Virus record (IMG/VR): IMGVR_UViG_3300035145_001365
Coordinates: 1 to 39,450 of that record
Reading direction: 5' to 3' (one strand)
Length of the DNA: 39,450 bases
Source of the DNA: a virus
Of the stretch, positions 15,141 to 25,568 are shown one piece after another (the first letter of the stretch is position 1; every line of letters starts with the position of its first letter). Under the pieces are notes generated by a model. The model was not told the origin of the DNA and did not search any database. It saw nothing but the letters and a program-made list of their open reading frames with translations. Both the position numbers and the translations under genes were made by a program.

Positions 15141-17816
15141 TTAATTATTAAGCTCATTTGCAGCTTCTGCGGGCATCCATCCACTTTGTGGATTAGTTTG
15201 AGCAGAATTTTTCTTTTTAGGTTTAGGTTCTGATTGTCCTGTTTCAGGGTTAGGAGGATTTAATAGACTAAATTCAGTATCATCTTTACTGCTAGCATTT
15301 TTAGCAAGATTTGTTTTCTTAGGAGTTGATAAGGTGCTTACTGTTGTGGTCCATTCATTTCCATCAATAGTATGATCTAATCCCATTACTATAAAATCAA
15401 CCTTATTAACATATGAAGAAGGAAGAATTTCTTCTGTAGTTTGAATCTTTTGATATAGCAAAATACCCGATAATCCATCCATTTCTAAAGTAAGGTCTAT
15501 AGGTATAAATCCTTTACCTCCAATATTTCCATTTACAGTTTTTACAGCTAAATCATAATCTAATAAATTTTTTAGAGTAGTTTGAGCTGATGAATAACTA
15601 GGGTTACCTAAGTATTTAAAGTTTTGATAAGAATCTTGTAAGAATTTTAACTGAGTTTCATACTGTTTATTTACTTCTTCTAATAATGTGTTGGGCTCAG
15701 CATCTGTTGTTTCCTTAACATTAGGTTCAGCTGCTTGAATTCTATCTACCATACCAGAGTTCCATCTTGCTAATAAAGAAGTACTTTCGTTTATAGAATT
15801 CCCACTAGCTGTAGAACCAATAGCAATTTGGGTTGCCATTTTTCCTGTAATTTTAGATTGAGCACTCACATTACGTAAAAAACTTCCCTCAATTCCTGGG
15901 CGAGTTCCATACAATCTAAGTTTTGTAGGTGGGGGATCAGGTTCAGTATCATTAACTCCTGGGATGATAGTATCGTCTTTTATGTTTATACCGTTTCTAT
16001 CGTCATAAGTTATAGTAAAACGGTTTATACCTCCTAAAGCATCTTGGATACCAAACATTAATTTTTCAAGGAAAATATATAAATTTATTCCTCCTCTATC
16101 ATTTTTGGCTTCCTGTAAAGTTTTTGTAATATATTCAATATTAACATGGACAGCCATTAAATATCCTTTGTAAGGACTAGTAGGAGTTTCGTCTCCTTCA
16201 ACTTGTCTAAAAGTTGTAGATAATATTTTGTTAAAATTAGAAGTATTTACATCTAATCCTTCAACTTTAAGGTTATTTTCTGTGTCAAAAGGAATTAAAC
16301 AAACTTTAGGATCCGTTGAATGTTGAAACCAGTGAGTAAACATATAATTATCTTTATACCCATCACTTATGGGAACAGTAATATTATTATTAGATGTTAA
16401 TACTTTTTCTTTTATTATTGATAAAAGTGCCCCTAAAGTTATATAATTATACTCTGCTGCGTTATCTGCCTTACTAGCATTATCAAATTTTATAGTTAAG
16501 GCCTCCCCTAAATCTTGTATACCTTCACTCTTTAACAACTCATCACGAAGTTTATATTTTTTATACCTAGATTTTTTATTTATTTTTATCCAACTTTTCT
16601 TTTTTAACTCTCGAGTTATATCAAATAATTCTTTGTTAACAATTGATTTATTTTGATCTAGAATTGTTATAACACTATCATCATCTGTAGAATCAAAAGT
16701 ATCTGAAGGGTCTAATGTGTCGGGGCTGGTTATAGCGTTAGGATCTTTAATTTGGACAGCACCTGCTTCTTGAAGTGTATTAAATAATCCTTTATGTAGA
16801 TAGCTTCCTATAGTCTCTTTATAAGTTTTAGCTAAATCTTTATTATTAGCTGACATAGTAGTACCTAATTTTTTTAAGATACTAGATTTTTTATCATTAT
16901 CAGGATCGATTATAGAGTAATCTGTAAAAGTTGGAGTGTTTTCTGTGTTTTGGAATTCTCTAGGGGACCCTATTATTAAGCTATCAATTAATCCCCCTTT
17001 TGATACCCCTGTAAGAGTGATATCGTAACTTCCATCATTATTTACACTCCAACTATAATTATCTACTTTAAAAAGGGCTCCATCATAATTGCCCCCTGAT
17101 TCTATTCTACCGTCTTGTATAGCATTTTCTACATCTATATCTAATGCCCCTCCTGCAAAAAGTGTTTGTAAAGCTTTAGTATAAAATTTAGGTTTAGCTA
17201 CATATGCTTTTTTTCTATCAATATAGTTAGTATGACCCCATTCTAGTAACATATAATACCCTAATCTAAGGTATAAAGCTTCAATTATTGCTAACTGATC
17301 CTTGTTTTGAGCTTGGATTTTAATTTGGAATTTTCGAATAGCACCCCTATTCATATGTTGGATTGAAACTGATCCTAAGCCTGGGATTGGAGTAAGCCCG
17401 TAGTTTAAATTTCCTAACCCATATGAGTAATTAACAGCATCACTAAATGATAAGTTAGCAGACTGGTTAGGTATAACTCCCCCTTGAGTAAATGGGCTTG
17501 CACTAAAAATTTTTTGTTGATCTTCTATAGTTTTTTTAGTGAAACCACCAATTTCGGTTTTTGTTATCCCTCCTACTAACATAAATTGTGCCGCCAGATC
17601 AGAATTTTGAGGAATAGTATATTGAATATCTGGTATAGCGTTATCTGTAGTTATATCTACAGAAGAAGCTAATCTAACCCAAGCATTTTTATTGTGGTTG
17701 TTAAGTACTCTATGGTCAAGAGTTTGAATTTCAGGATTATTCCCTAAAACTTTTTGTCTAATATTAATTTGTTCCTGTACATAGAAATCTAAAGGAGAAC
17801 CAGTTAAATTTGCCAT
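15141..17816 (-). CDS. Probable baseplate hub protein (gp27-like position), 891 aa
   Basis: A large protein beginning MANLTGSPLDFYVQEQINIRQKV. The segment GLGSVSIQHMNRGAIRKFQI followed by a hydrophobic LAIIEALYLRLGYYMLLEWG is typical of large hub or spike-base proteins of marine myoviruses, in my reading. Near the C-terminus VDFIVMGLDHTIDGNEWTTTVSTLS resembles the conserved 'xVxxIxHxIxxNxWxTxL' ending of phage hub proteins (T4 gp27, Mu gp44 type). The last 50 residues are Lys/Pro/Asn-rich and probably disordered. It is translationally coupled to the gp53/LysM-like gene (TAATG overlap). The order tape measure, tube initiator, LysM wedge, hub supports the call; homology would need a profile search. 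Confidence 0.6.
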   Translation of the reverse strand: MANLTGSPLDFYVQEQINIRQKVLGNNPEIQTLDHRVLNNHNKNAWVRLASSVDITTDNAIPDIQYTIPQNSDLAAQFMLVGGITKTEIGGFTKKTIEDQQKIFSASPFTQGGVIPNQSANLSFSDAVNYSYGLGNLNYGLTPIPGLGSVSIQHMNRGAIRKFQIKIQAQNKDQLAIIEALYLRLGYYMLLEWGHTNYIDRKKAYVAKPKFYTKALQTLFAGGALDIDVENAIQDGRIESGGNYDGALFKVDNYSWSVNNDGSYDITLTGVSKGGLIDSLIIGSPREFQNTENTPTFTDYSIIDPDNDKKSSILKKLGTTMSANNKDLAKTYKETIGSYLHKGLFNTLQEAGAVQIKDPNAITSPDTLDPSDTFDSTDDDSVITILDQNKSIVNKELFDITRELKKKSWIKINKKSRYKKYKLRDELLKSEGIQDLGEALTIKFDNASKADNAAEYNYITLGALLSIIKEKVLTSNNNITVPISDGYKDNYMFTHWFQHSTDPKVCLIPFDTENNLKVEGLDVNTSNFNKILSTTFRQVEGDETPTSPYKGYLMAVHVNIEYITKTLQEAKNDRGGINLYIFLEKLMFGIQDALGGINRFTITYDDRNGINIKDDTIIPGVNDTEPDPPPTKLRLYGTRPGIEGSFLRNVSAQSKITGKMATQIAIGSTASGNSINESTSLLARWNSGMVDRIQAAEPNVKETTDAEPNTLLEEVNKQYETQLKFLQDSYQNFKYLGNPSYSSAQTTLKNLLDYDLAVKTVNGNIGGKGFIPIDLTLEMDGLSGILLYQKIQTTEEILPSSYVNKVDFIVMGLDHTIDGNEWTTTVSTLSTPKKTNLAKNASSKDDTEFSLLNPPNPETGQSEPKPKKKNSAQTNPQSGWMPAEAANELNN

Positions 17817-18124
17817 TATCCATTTAATTTATTATAACTGTTTAATATACTGGATATATTGGTGGGAATTCTAAGTTGAACGCCCATGGGTGGATATATG
17901 GTATTTTGCGTTATAGAAGGATTAGCAATGGAAATTATCCACCATAATGATTTATCCCCATAATATTGATTAGCAAGTATATCGTACCTATCTGATTTTT
18001 GGGTAGTAACATATATATCACTTACAGATAAAGGGATTTCGGGGTATTTTACTGTAGAGTAAAATCTTTTTTTTTCCCTTATAGGAGAATCTTTTAATAA
18101 TGATATTTCTTTATACCTATTCAT
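17816..18124 (-). CDS. Baseplate wedge protein with LysM-like segment (gp53-like)
   Basis: 102 residues. The core DRYDILANQYYGDKSLWWI followed by ISIANPSI and a final PPMGVQLRIPTNI is the LysM-type pattern ('D.LA..YYGD..LWW.I...N......PG..L.IP') found in small baseplate proteins and in T4 gp53, which joins the wedge to the hub. The start overlaps the preceding stop by four bases (ATGA) and its stop overlaps the hub start by one base. Only 102 residues, compared with 196 in T4 gp53, so it corresponds to the LysM-like part. Confidence 0.72.
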   Translation of the reverse strand: MNRYKEISLLKDSPIREKKRFYSTVKYPEIPLSVSDIYVTTQKSDRYDILANQYYGDKSLWWIISIANPSITQNTIYPPMGVQLRIPTNISSILNSYNKLNG

Positions 18125-19755
18125 TCTATTCCTCTTTTGTTTGCTCCGTAGCCTTGACCATTTAAAGCTCCCCCTAAAGATATGAACCTAGATTCTGGAT
18201 TGTCAAGGTCTCTAATAGTGCGAGGTAAGAAATTATGTATTGGTTTAAAACTAAAACTATCTACATTAATCAATAAAGGAAGTTCTGCGGAATGTTCATA
18301 ATCTTTTCTACCATTATCTTTTCTACCTAACTCAAAAGTAGCATCTTCAGGGATATTATAACTAAAATTGGTTATAACTCCATAAACATCATTTAGATAA
18401 TCTCCTACTGTTAACTGTACTATGTTTCCTCTCATAAACCCAGGATCTGAGTAGTCAGGTGCCATAATGGAGGCTAAATAATTTAATTTATTATATACTG
18501 GGAATAATTCAGCTCGGGATCCTACATGAACTTTAAAACTAAATCCTATATCTCTAGTAAATCCTCCGTACTTAAAAAATTCTTCACCTCTACCAGGATA
18601 ATTAATAGAATTCCAATTAGCCTGATAATTGTCTTGAAGGCCTTCAACATAAGCTCTAAAATGGATATAGGTTTTTATTAAAGGATTATTATTATCTACT
18701 ACTGCAATATAAAATTTTATTAAATCAGGGGAGCTGTGAAACAAGGTGTTATCTCCATCTGCACTAGTATATATTTTTTTAACATTAATTTTATCTACGC
18801 CTGGGAGTTTAGCATTAGGAGCACCCTCATAGTAGGTAGATCTATCTAAATCTCCAACTTGACCTGTAGTTCCTAAGCCGTCAACTCCTTTATCATTTCC
18901 CGGGTCACCAGTTCCATATATTTTTGCTCTGTTAAATTGGGTATAGTTTGTACGTCTGCCTATTACTCTTTTAGAATCAATATTGTCAGATACGATTTCA
19001 AGGTCCTGTATAAAATTGCTAATACTACCAGAACCAAATCCCGTTGATGTGCTTCTAGTTCGTGCAGCTATCTGTTCATTAGTAAGAGTAAATACACTAT
19101 TATACCCAAAACTTTTAGGTATGTTAGCATTCTGCCCTAATCCTGGAGTATATTCTGTAGTATCATATGTTCTTAGTCCTGTAGTTTGGCCTATACCTCC
19201 TACAGAATCTGGTCCCCCTTGGTATGTAAATAATGTGGTTTGATCATTGTTCCCTGTAATGAAGAATTTATTTTTATTAGGGGGTTTTATGAACTTTTTA
19301 GCTATTTTAGAGGCGTGAAGTAAACCTAGCCTATTAGTTTCGTAAGTAGCAAACTTATCTATGGTCATGCGACCATATTTTTTATCATCTTCAACAATTA
19401 AACGATTTGCTCTATCCCAATGGATTCCAGTTCCAGATACACCTGCTTGAGATAATACAGTTGAAAATAAAAAACTCCTTTTAGGACCATAAGGAACATT
19501 AGGGCGAGTTTTTTCTAATGCTATTTGTTTAGCATTAAAAAGCAGGCCTTTACCACCTTCAAGATATTTAGCTAATCTTGAAACATCTGTAAGGCCTCTT
19601 TGAATTTGACCCGAGCGGCCAAACATATCGAGTCCTATGTATGGGTTGCCCGGGTCTTCATCATATGCAGGGACAGGTTGAGTTATGTAAGGTTCTCCTC
19701 TACCTGACCCATAACTTAAGGACCTTAAATTAGTTTTTAGGTCAATAAGGCCCAT
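18121..19755 (-). CDS. Probable baseplate tail-tube initiator/tube-like protein (544 aa)
   Basis: Begins MGLIDLKTNLRSLSYGSGRGEPY. The C-terminal 230 residues contain FYIAVVDNNNPLIKTYIHFR, GFTRDIGFSFKVHVGSRAELF and LTVGDYLNDVYGVITNFSYN, then LPLLINVDSFSFKPIHNFLPR. The order resembles tube-like domains ('LTVGDYL..v.GvI.nfsy.i....WEl...e.P..v.Vs.sF.pI') of baseplate proteins that nucleate the tail tube (T4 gp48/gp54 role). The N-terminal half looks like an extended arm. It lies just after the tape measure and the 57-aa gene and before the gp53-like gene, as expected for this role. Assignment is by pattern and order. Confidence 0.55.
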   Translation of the reverse strand: MGLIDLKTNLRSLSYGSGRGEPYITQPVPAYDEDPGNPYIGLDMFGRSGQIQRGLTDVSRLAKYLEGGKGLLFNAKQIALEKTRPNVPYGPKRSFLFSTVLSQAGVSGTGIHWDRANRLIVEDDKKYGRMTIDKFATYETNRLGLLHASKIAKKFIKPPNKNKFFITGNNDQTTLFTYQGGPDSVGGIGQTTGLRTYDTTEYTPGLGQNANIPKSFGYNSVFTLTNEQIAARTRSTSTGFGSGSISNFIQDLEIVSDNIDSKRVIGRRTNYTQFNRAKIYGTGDPGNDKGVDGLGTTGQVGDLDRSTYYEGAPNAKLPGVDKINVKKIYTSADGDNTLFHSSPDLIKFYIAVVDNNNPLIKTYIHFRAYVEGLQDNYQANWNSINYPGRGEEFFKYGGFTRDIGFSFKVHVGSRAELFPVYNKLNYLASIMAPDYSDPGFMRGNIVQLTVGDYLNDVYGVITNFSYNIPEDATFELGRKDNGRKDYEHSAELPLLINVDSFSFKPIHNFLPRTIRDLDNPESRFISLGGALNGQGYGANKRGIE

Positions 19756-19761
19756 ATGTTA

Positions 19762-19935
19762 TTACTGAGGCGGGTTATCTAAGTACTTAGGGGGAGTAGC
19801 TCCGTTATTTCTGTCTAAAATAGAAGCATCAAGAGTTTTTTTACCACCTGCCCCAAGAGGATTTGGGTTAGTAACAGGAGGGGTTTGACCCTTAAATCCT
19901 AAAAGAGATACTTGTAATGATTTTAATAATGACAT
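19762..19935 (-). CDS. Small conserved-looking tail protein (57 aa)
   Basis: An ORF of 57 residues: ATG at 19933-19935, TAA at 19762-19764, beginning MSLLKSLQVSLLGFKGQTPP and ending with ATPPKYLDNPPQ. It fills the otherwise empty gap between the tape measure and the 544-aa gene, in the same orientation, with 6 nt to the next start. The amphipathic N-terminus followed by a Pro/Asn/Gly-rich body suggests a peptide that binds another tail component. Its function is unknown, and its small size makes it easy to miss. Confidence 0.7.
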   Translation of the reverse strand: MSLLKSLQVSLLGFKGQTPPVTNPNPLGAGGKKTLDASILDRNNGATPPKYLDNPPQ

Positions 19936-19994
19936 GTCGTTATTTTTTTAATTGTTATCTAATTAGTACACAATGTGTGATTATAAATATGGGG

Positions 19995-22900
19995 TTATTG
20001 TATTCTGTATGAATCTTGTCCTAAAGCTTGTCCAACTTTATTACCATTCATTTCTACTACAATTGGCCTATTTACTACTTGGTTCATTTGTTGAACAAAT
20101 GAAGCCATAATTTGTTTCATTTCTTGAAGTTCTACTTTAAGATCTTCAGTACTTTGAGTTTCTACTTCTTTTTTCTCTTCTTCTTCTCCAAATAATGAAT
20201 CTTTAAATTCTCCTAATTTTTCAAATATAGGAGATATCTTTTCTTCAGGTGATAAACTAGAAGTAATTTTACCGAAAGCACTCATAGCAGCTTCTATAGG
20301 ATTCCCTACTCCCATACTATCCATTAATTTAGTACCTCCCATAATTAAATCATCTTTATTAAATTTAAGAGGGGGTTCACCTGGGCGGAGAATAAAGTCA
20401 TCAAGTTGTTGGGCTTGGGCTATTAAAGTTTCATACCCTACTGTATTTCCTGCTGCTTTAGCAGCATTAGCTTTATCTATAAGATCAGATTTTTGGTTAG
20501 CTTTTAACATACCAAGTACTTGATCAAACTTAGCTTTATCTTCAAGACCTGCTTCGGATAACTCTCTTGTTAAATTATCCATAGCAGCGGTATATTCTTC
20601 TGTAGTAATACCATCTGCTAAAACTTCTGTAAGATCCATTCCTAGATCTTTTAAGCCTTCTTGGAGCTTTTTATCTTCTGTTAATTGTTCTTTAGTTACT
20701 CCTGCTATTGCATCTACTAATCCTGATTCACTTTGCAATCTAGTTGCATCTAAAGTAGTTTGGGCCCCTTTTGCTGTTGCTGCTGTTACATCATCTGTGA
20801 TTCCATATTCAATTTGTTGAGTTACTACTTCTAGTAACTTATTCATTCCCTCTGATGTAGAAATATCTACATCTTCCATAGCAGGACCTGCAAATATTTC
20901 TGAAGCTTGGGACATTGCTGTTGCAATTTCTTCAGCTGTTGCTCCAGTAGCTTTTAGTTTTTCTTGTAATTCAGCTCTGAAGGCGGCAGAATCTGAATCA
21001 GTTCCTGCTAATGCTTCAGATGCAGTTGTATTAATGTAAGAAGAAAGATCATCTGAGTATTTTGTTAATAATTCCGCTGATATTCTTCCACTTTGGTCTG
21101 TGAATGTTTTAAGAACATTAAGTTGTGCATTAACTACGTCTTCATCAACCCCTGCATCTGCAAGTGCTTTTGCTTTAGCTTCATCTCCTAAAGCTTTAGC
21201 GGCTGATAGTGCTGATTCTGTAAGGTTTTTAAGTTTATTTCCTGCTCCTACAGCAGCAGCATTCATAAATTCTAAAGGACTTATAGTTCCTTTTAAAGCA
21301 CCAATAAATTGTTCTTCAGTAACATTACCAGCATTTAGAGCATCAATAGCTAACTCTTTAAATGCTTCACTTGTATTATCTATATCTAGATTTTGTATAC
21401 TTTCAAAAGTAGTTCCAACTCCACCTAATTTTTCAGCAAATTTCTTTTTTTCTTCAATTTCAAGAGCTGCAGCTTTTTTAGTAGCTTCTAATCTCATTTT
21501 AGCAGCAGCAAGAGCAAATTTATCTTGAGCTACTTGAGTTTTTTTCATATTTCTAAGCCTTTCTTTTTGGGCTCTAAACGCGGTAGAATTTATCCACTTT
21601 TGATTTTTTTCATAATCAAAACCGGCTTTAACAACACCTGCTGTAAATCCTACTACCGCTCCAACTGCGGTACCCACAACTGGGATCATGCTACCAATAC
21701 CTGCTCCTATAGCAGTATATGAAGCTACAGTACCTGCGGCTGCTAATGATTCAGCTTTAAGCAACTTATCTTTTTGGGCTTGTATAGCATCCTCTTTAGC
21801 TTGGCCTTCTTCCATTACCATAATTTGGTCATCCATAGCAGATGCTGCTTTTCTAGACTTTTTAGCAAAGTGACTAAATGCGGCTTCAGCTGCCATACCT
21901 GCTGCTGCGAATACTACACCTCCTTTGGCTAATTGGCCTAATGTTTTTCCTATATTAGCTATCTTTCCTACGCCTCCTGCTAATCTACCTGCAGCTTGGG
22001 CAGAACCAGGTCCTGTACCTCCTACAAATGAGGCACCTTGTCCTGTAAGTAATCCTTTACCTGCTCTTAATAATCTAGCTCTACCTACCTTACCGGCACG
22101 ACCTCCTTTAAGGGACATTTTAGCGTAATCAAATAAACCTTTCCATCCTTTTTTAAATCCACCTCCAATTCCAGCTTGTCTTCCTCCACTCCTCATTAGA
22201 TTATTCATTAGGTCACTTCCTCCGCTCCCTCCAACATTCTCGACATATAAAGGATTCTTTTTACTTTCACCTTTTTTACCTTTAAATAAATCCCTTAATC
22301 CTGTAAGACCATCTTTTACATCTTTACCAATTTTAAAGCCTTTAATGGCAACTGGTGCTATGGCAAGTGATATAGCTGCCCCGTCACCTGATAGTAGCTT
22401 TCCTAATTGTGAGTTTTTAAAGAAATCAATAGCTTTTTTAATACCTTCTTTAATAGAATTAAACCCATCTTTAATATCTTGGTATACTTTTTTAATTTTT
22501 TCGGTTAAAGCGTCTATATCGACATTTTCTAATTTGTCTACCATAGAGCTAAGGAAGTTAGCTATGCTTTCAAACACACTTCCAGCATCCGTACCTGTTT
22601 TTTCAACTCCTAAAAGTCGTTCTATTACCCCACCTACTACTTTATAAATGCTACCAAATAATTTTAATACTCCTTGGAATATATTTTTAAGTGCGGGTCC
22701 ACTATTTTTTACAATGTCTACTAAACGTAAACCTACACCATTCATAAATTTACCAAGACGTTCAGCATAAGGTAAAACTTCTTTTTCAAATGCTTTTCCA
22801 CCTTCTCCTACTAGTCCACCAAAGGCATCAAAGAAGGGTTTCATTTGTTCTACAATAACTGCTTTAATGTTTTTAATAATTCCTTCTACTCTATAAAAAG

Positions 22901-25541
22901 CATCAAATACTTTATTAACAGCCGTAGCCATAGCTAATTGAGCATCTGCTATATCTCTTTCTTGTTGAGCTCTTTTTTCTTGTAAAGAAATTTCCCTCAT
23001 TTGATCCTGGAGTGCGTCTGAAGCACCCATTTCTTTCATTTTAGCAAGGGCAGCTTCTTCGGATCCAGTTTCTTTTAGTAATTCTTTAAACTTAGCTTGA
23101 GCATCATTCATGTCATCAAACCCAGTACCTGCTAAAAGTTCTTGGGTTTTAAGCATATTTGCTAATTCATCTCGGCTTACACCTACTGATTTAGCTAATG
23201 CTTCTTGTTGGATAACATTCATTTTACCAAATTCAGCAGCTGATCCAATTTGTCCTGCTACTTCTTTAGCAACTGTGGCTAGATCACCTTGTAAAGCTGC
23301 TGATCTAGCTCTTTCTAGGTTTAAGTCTTTGCCAAGTAATAATTCAGCTTCCATTTCATTAGCAATAGAGCTTTCAAAATCAAGTAAATTACTACCAATA
23401 GCTTCGGTTTGGGCTAAAGATAACCCCATTTTTTTAGCATGGAAAGCGGCTTCTGCTAAACTTTTACCAGATGCTCTAAGTGTTAATTGTTGAGCAGCAC
23501 TTGATTTAGCAATTTCAGCCATTACTTCTTTTTCAGAAATTGCAATGTTATTACGTTCTTTAAGTGCCTGTATTTGTGTTTTATACGTTAATGTAGTGTC
23601 TGATGCTTCCTGACCTGATAATTGTGACAATTTGACAAATTCAGAGGCTTCCTCGTTAGTTAAACCGTATAATTTAGTTAATTGACCAAATGTTTTTACA
23701 GTGTCATCTGAGAATTTTTGAGTAGTGCCAAATGCTTTATTTAATTCTCCTATTCCTGCTGCTAATTCTTCAGGCAACATACCTAAAGAACGACCTATTT
23801 TACTGGCTTGGGTAGTTAATTCTTTAGCATTTTTAGTAGAAACACCTAAACCCGTAGCAAGATCAGCTACAGCTTGAGAAAGTTGTTGGCGTAATTGATC
23901 ACCAACTTTAGCATCGTCTATATAGCTTTGTAAAGAAAAGAATTGGTCTTTAAGATAAGATATTCCCTCTTTAAATTTACCTACAAGATCACTAACAAAT
24001 TTAGTAATAATATTACCTCCAAATGCGCTAAATATAGCTTTAGCTAATTTTTTAGTTAATGCTATTGCTATTCCTATACCTCCTAATGCTTTAAGTTCAG
24101 AAGCCATACCTTTAAAGGTAGCACTAATTCCTTTACCTAATACCCTAAATGAATCTCCTACTTTAGTAACTAATGAATTAGCTTTCCGAGATGCATCTTC
24201 AGCATCAATAGCATCCATTTTAGCTTGTTCTGCTAAATTTTTTCTTTCGTCATACTCTTTTTGTGCTGCCTGGATTTGAGTAGCGCTGCCATTTAGTTTA
24301 GCATCTGTTAATTGTTGTTCAGCATTTTCTAAAGCTTTAGCAGCATCTTCACTAGCTTGTTGGGCAAGTGCTGCTTCACCTCTGGCTTTTTGTCTTCCTG
24401 CTACCAACTCAGCGGCATATTCTTTAGCTGCTTTTGTACCTTCATCTAAACCTAAAACAATAACTTGGTTATCCAATCCAATTTTCTTTAGGATTCCTCC
24501 AGCAGCTCCTAAAGATAAATTCCATAAAGTTTGAGCTCCAACTATTTGGCGAACTCTCTTATTTTCTTCTTTAAGATAATCAACTCCAGTTTCAGATTGT
24601 TTTAAAGCTTTTTCACCTTCAACATATAATTTTTGGTCTGTATCTAATTCCTTTTGTTTTTCTTCTAGAATATCTCTTTGAACATCTGCATTTTCTTGAT
24701 GTAAAGCATATCTTTTAGCTGCCTCTGATCCTGCTTTAAATTCGTCTTTATATTGTTCTTGGGCTTGTTGTTTAGCTCGTTGTCTTGCTAATGCTGTTTT
24801 TTCTACAGTAGTAAGTCCATCTTCATATAAAGTAACTCTTGCCTTAGATCGCTTATATTCTTCTTGAGCAGTTTTTATTTGTTTTTCTGTTCCTGTTTTA
24901 AGGGCTGCTTCATATCTTCTACGTTTTACTTCTTGGTCTTCTTCAAGCTTTTTTATTGCCCCCATTTTGGCATAAAGAGACTGAACATTAATTCCGCTAG
25001 TTTCTACAAACTTATTATACTGGCGTTCGGCTTCTATTTTATTACGTTGAGCCTCAACTATTTTATCCGCGGACTTTTGGTCCTGAGTAGTCATAGTCCT
25101 CCTTTCAGCAGCTAATGTTCTTTCAATGCTGCCTAATTCTTTTTCCGCCTCTAAATATTCTTTAGCTTGTTTTAATCTGTCTTCTCCAAGCTTATTAGCT
25201 ATTACTCCTACGTCTTTTACTAAACGTTCGTGAAGTTCTGTGGCTTTATTTGTGTCTCTTATAGCTTTACCTGCATCTGTGTAAGGGGTAGCGAAATCTT
25301 TAGTTAGATTATTTATTTTAGTAATACTACTAATTAAATCTTTATCAGCTTGTGTAGATTTTTTCTTTTCACCTACTGTATCTTTTATAGAATCTACTAA
25401 TTGAGAAGTACGAGTGGTTAAAATAGATACAAATTCAGTGGATTCCCTTATGCCAGCTTGGTAATCCGCTAGTAACTCGTTACTGTCTCTTTGTAAGTCG
25501 TTAAACCGTGACTGATTATTAATATCTTCTTCAGAAGCCAT
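19995..25541 (-). CDS. Tail tape measure protein (1848 aa)
   Basis: The longest non-repeat gene. Residues 1 to about 450 are charged, heptad-rich coiled coil (for example QKEYDERKNLAEQAKMDAID). Three hydrophobic stretches follow: about 485-510 (GIGIAIALTKKLAKAIFSAF), about 1205-1225 (GGVVFAAAGMAAEAAF) and about 1269-1305 (AIGAGIGSMIPVVGTAVGAV), typical of tape measures that insert into the host inner membrane. A C-terminal coiled coil (LQEMKQIMASFVQQMNQVV) ends with RPIVVEMNGNKVGQAL, a common ending in this family. It follows the gp26-like chaperone or hub genes, as usual. At about 0.15 nm per helical residue it predicts a tail near 280 nm. The start is the ATG at 25539-25541, 27 nt after a strong hairpin. 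Confidence 0.93.
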   Translation of the reverse strand: MASEEDINNQSRFNDLQRDSNELLADYQAGIRESTEFVSILTTRTSQLVDSIKDTVGEKKKSTQADKDLISSITKINNLTKDFATPYTDAGKAIRDTNKATELHERLVKDVGVIANKLGEDRLKQAKEYLEAEKELGSIERTLAAERRTMTTQDQKSADKIVEAQRNKIEAERQYNKFVETSGINVQSLYAKMGAIKKLEEDQEVKRRRYEAALKTGTEKQIKTAQEEYKRSKARVTLYEDGLTTVEKTALARQRAKQQAQEQYKDEFKAGSEAAKRYALHQENADVQRDILEEKQKELDTDQKLYVEGEKALKQSETGVDYLKEENKRVRQIVGAQTLWNLSLGAAGGILKKIGLDNQVIVLGLDEGTKAAKEYAAELVAGRQKARGEAALAQQASEDAAKALENAEQQLTDAKLNGSATQIQAAQKEYDERKNLAEQAKMDAIDAEDASRKANSLVTKVGDSFRVLGKGISATFKGMASELKALGGIGIAIALTKKLAKAIFSAFGGNIITKFVSDLVGKFKEGISYLKDQFFSLQSYIDDAKVGDQLRQQLSQAVADLATGLGVSTKNAKELTTQASKIGRSLGMLPEELAAGIGELNKAFGTTQKFSDDTVKTFGQLTKLYGLTNEEASEFVKLSQLSGQEASDTTLTYKTQIQALKERNNIAISEKEVMAEIAKSSAAQQLTLRASGKSLAEAAFHAKKMGLSLAQTEAIGSNLLDFESSIANEMEAELLLGKDLNLERARSAALQGDLATVAKEVAGQIGSAAEFGKMNVIQQEALAKSVGVSRDELANMLKTQELLAGTGFDDMNDAQAKFKELLKETGSEEAALAKMKEMGASDALQDQMREISLQEKRAQQERDIADAQLAMATAVNKVFDAFYRVEGIIKNIKAVIVEQMKPFFDAFGGLVGEGGKAFEKEVLPYAERLGKFMNGVGLRLVDIVKNSGPALKNIFQGVLKLFGSIYKVVGGVIERLLGVEKTGTDAGSVFESIANFLSSMVDKLENVDIDALTEKIKKVYQDIKDGFNSIKEGIKKAIDFFKNSQLGKLLSGDGAAISLAIAPVAIKGFKIGKDVKDGLTGLRDLFKGKKGESKKNPLYVENVGGSGGSDLMNNLMRSGGRQAGIGGGFKKGWKGLFDYAKMSLKGGRAGKVGRARLLRAGKGLLTGQGASFVGGTGPGSAQAAGRLAGGVGKIANIGKTLGQLAKGGVVFAAAGMAAEAAFSHFAKKSRKAASAMDDQIMVMEEGQAKEDAIQAQKDKLLKAESLAAAGTVASYTAIGAGIGSMIPVVGTAVGAVVGFTAGVVKAGFDYEKNQKWINSTAFRAQKERLRNMKKTQVAQDKFALAAAKMRLEATKKAAALEIEEKKKFAEKLGGVGTTFESIQNLDIDNTSEAFKELAIDALNAGNVTEEQFIGALKGTISPLEFMNAAAVGAGNKLKNLTESALSAAKALGDEAKAKALADAGVDEDVVNAQLNVLKTFTDQSGRISAELLTKYSDDLSSYINTTASEALAGTDSDSAAFRAELQEKLKATGATAEEIATAMSQASEIFAGPAMEDVDISTSEGMNKLLEVVTQQIEYGITDDVTAATAKGAQTTLDATRLQSESGLVDAIAGVTKEQLTEDKKLQEGLKDLGMDLTEVLADGITTEEYTAAMDNLTRELSEAGLEDKAKFDQVLGMLKANQKSDLIDKANAAKAAGNTVGYETLIAQAQQLDDFILRPGEPPLKFNKDDLIMGGTKLMDSMGVGNPIEAAMSAFGKITSSLSPEEKISPIFEKLGEFKDSLFGEEEEKKEVETQSTEDLKVELQEMKQIMASFVQQMNQVVNRPIVVEMNGNKVGQALGQDSYRIQ

Positions 25542-25568
25542 GCAGTGTTGTTTTCATATAAATATGAA

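Noticed and set aside
21100-23493. Plus-strand open frames opposite the tape measure gene (142 and 127 codons).
   Set aside because: Shadows of an Ala- and Leu-rich coding sequence on the other strand; no leader or recognisable domain.
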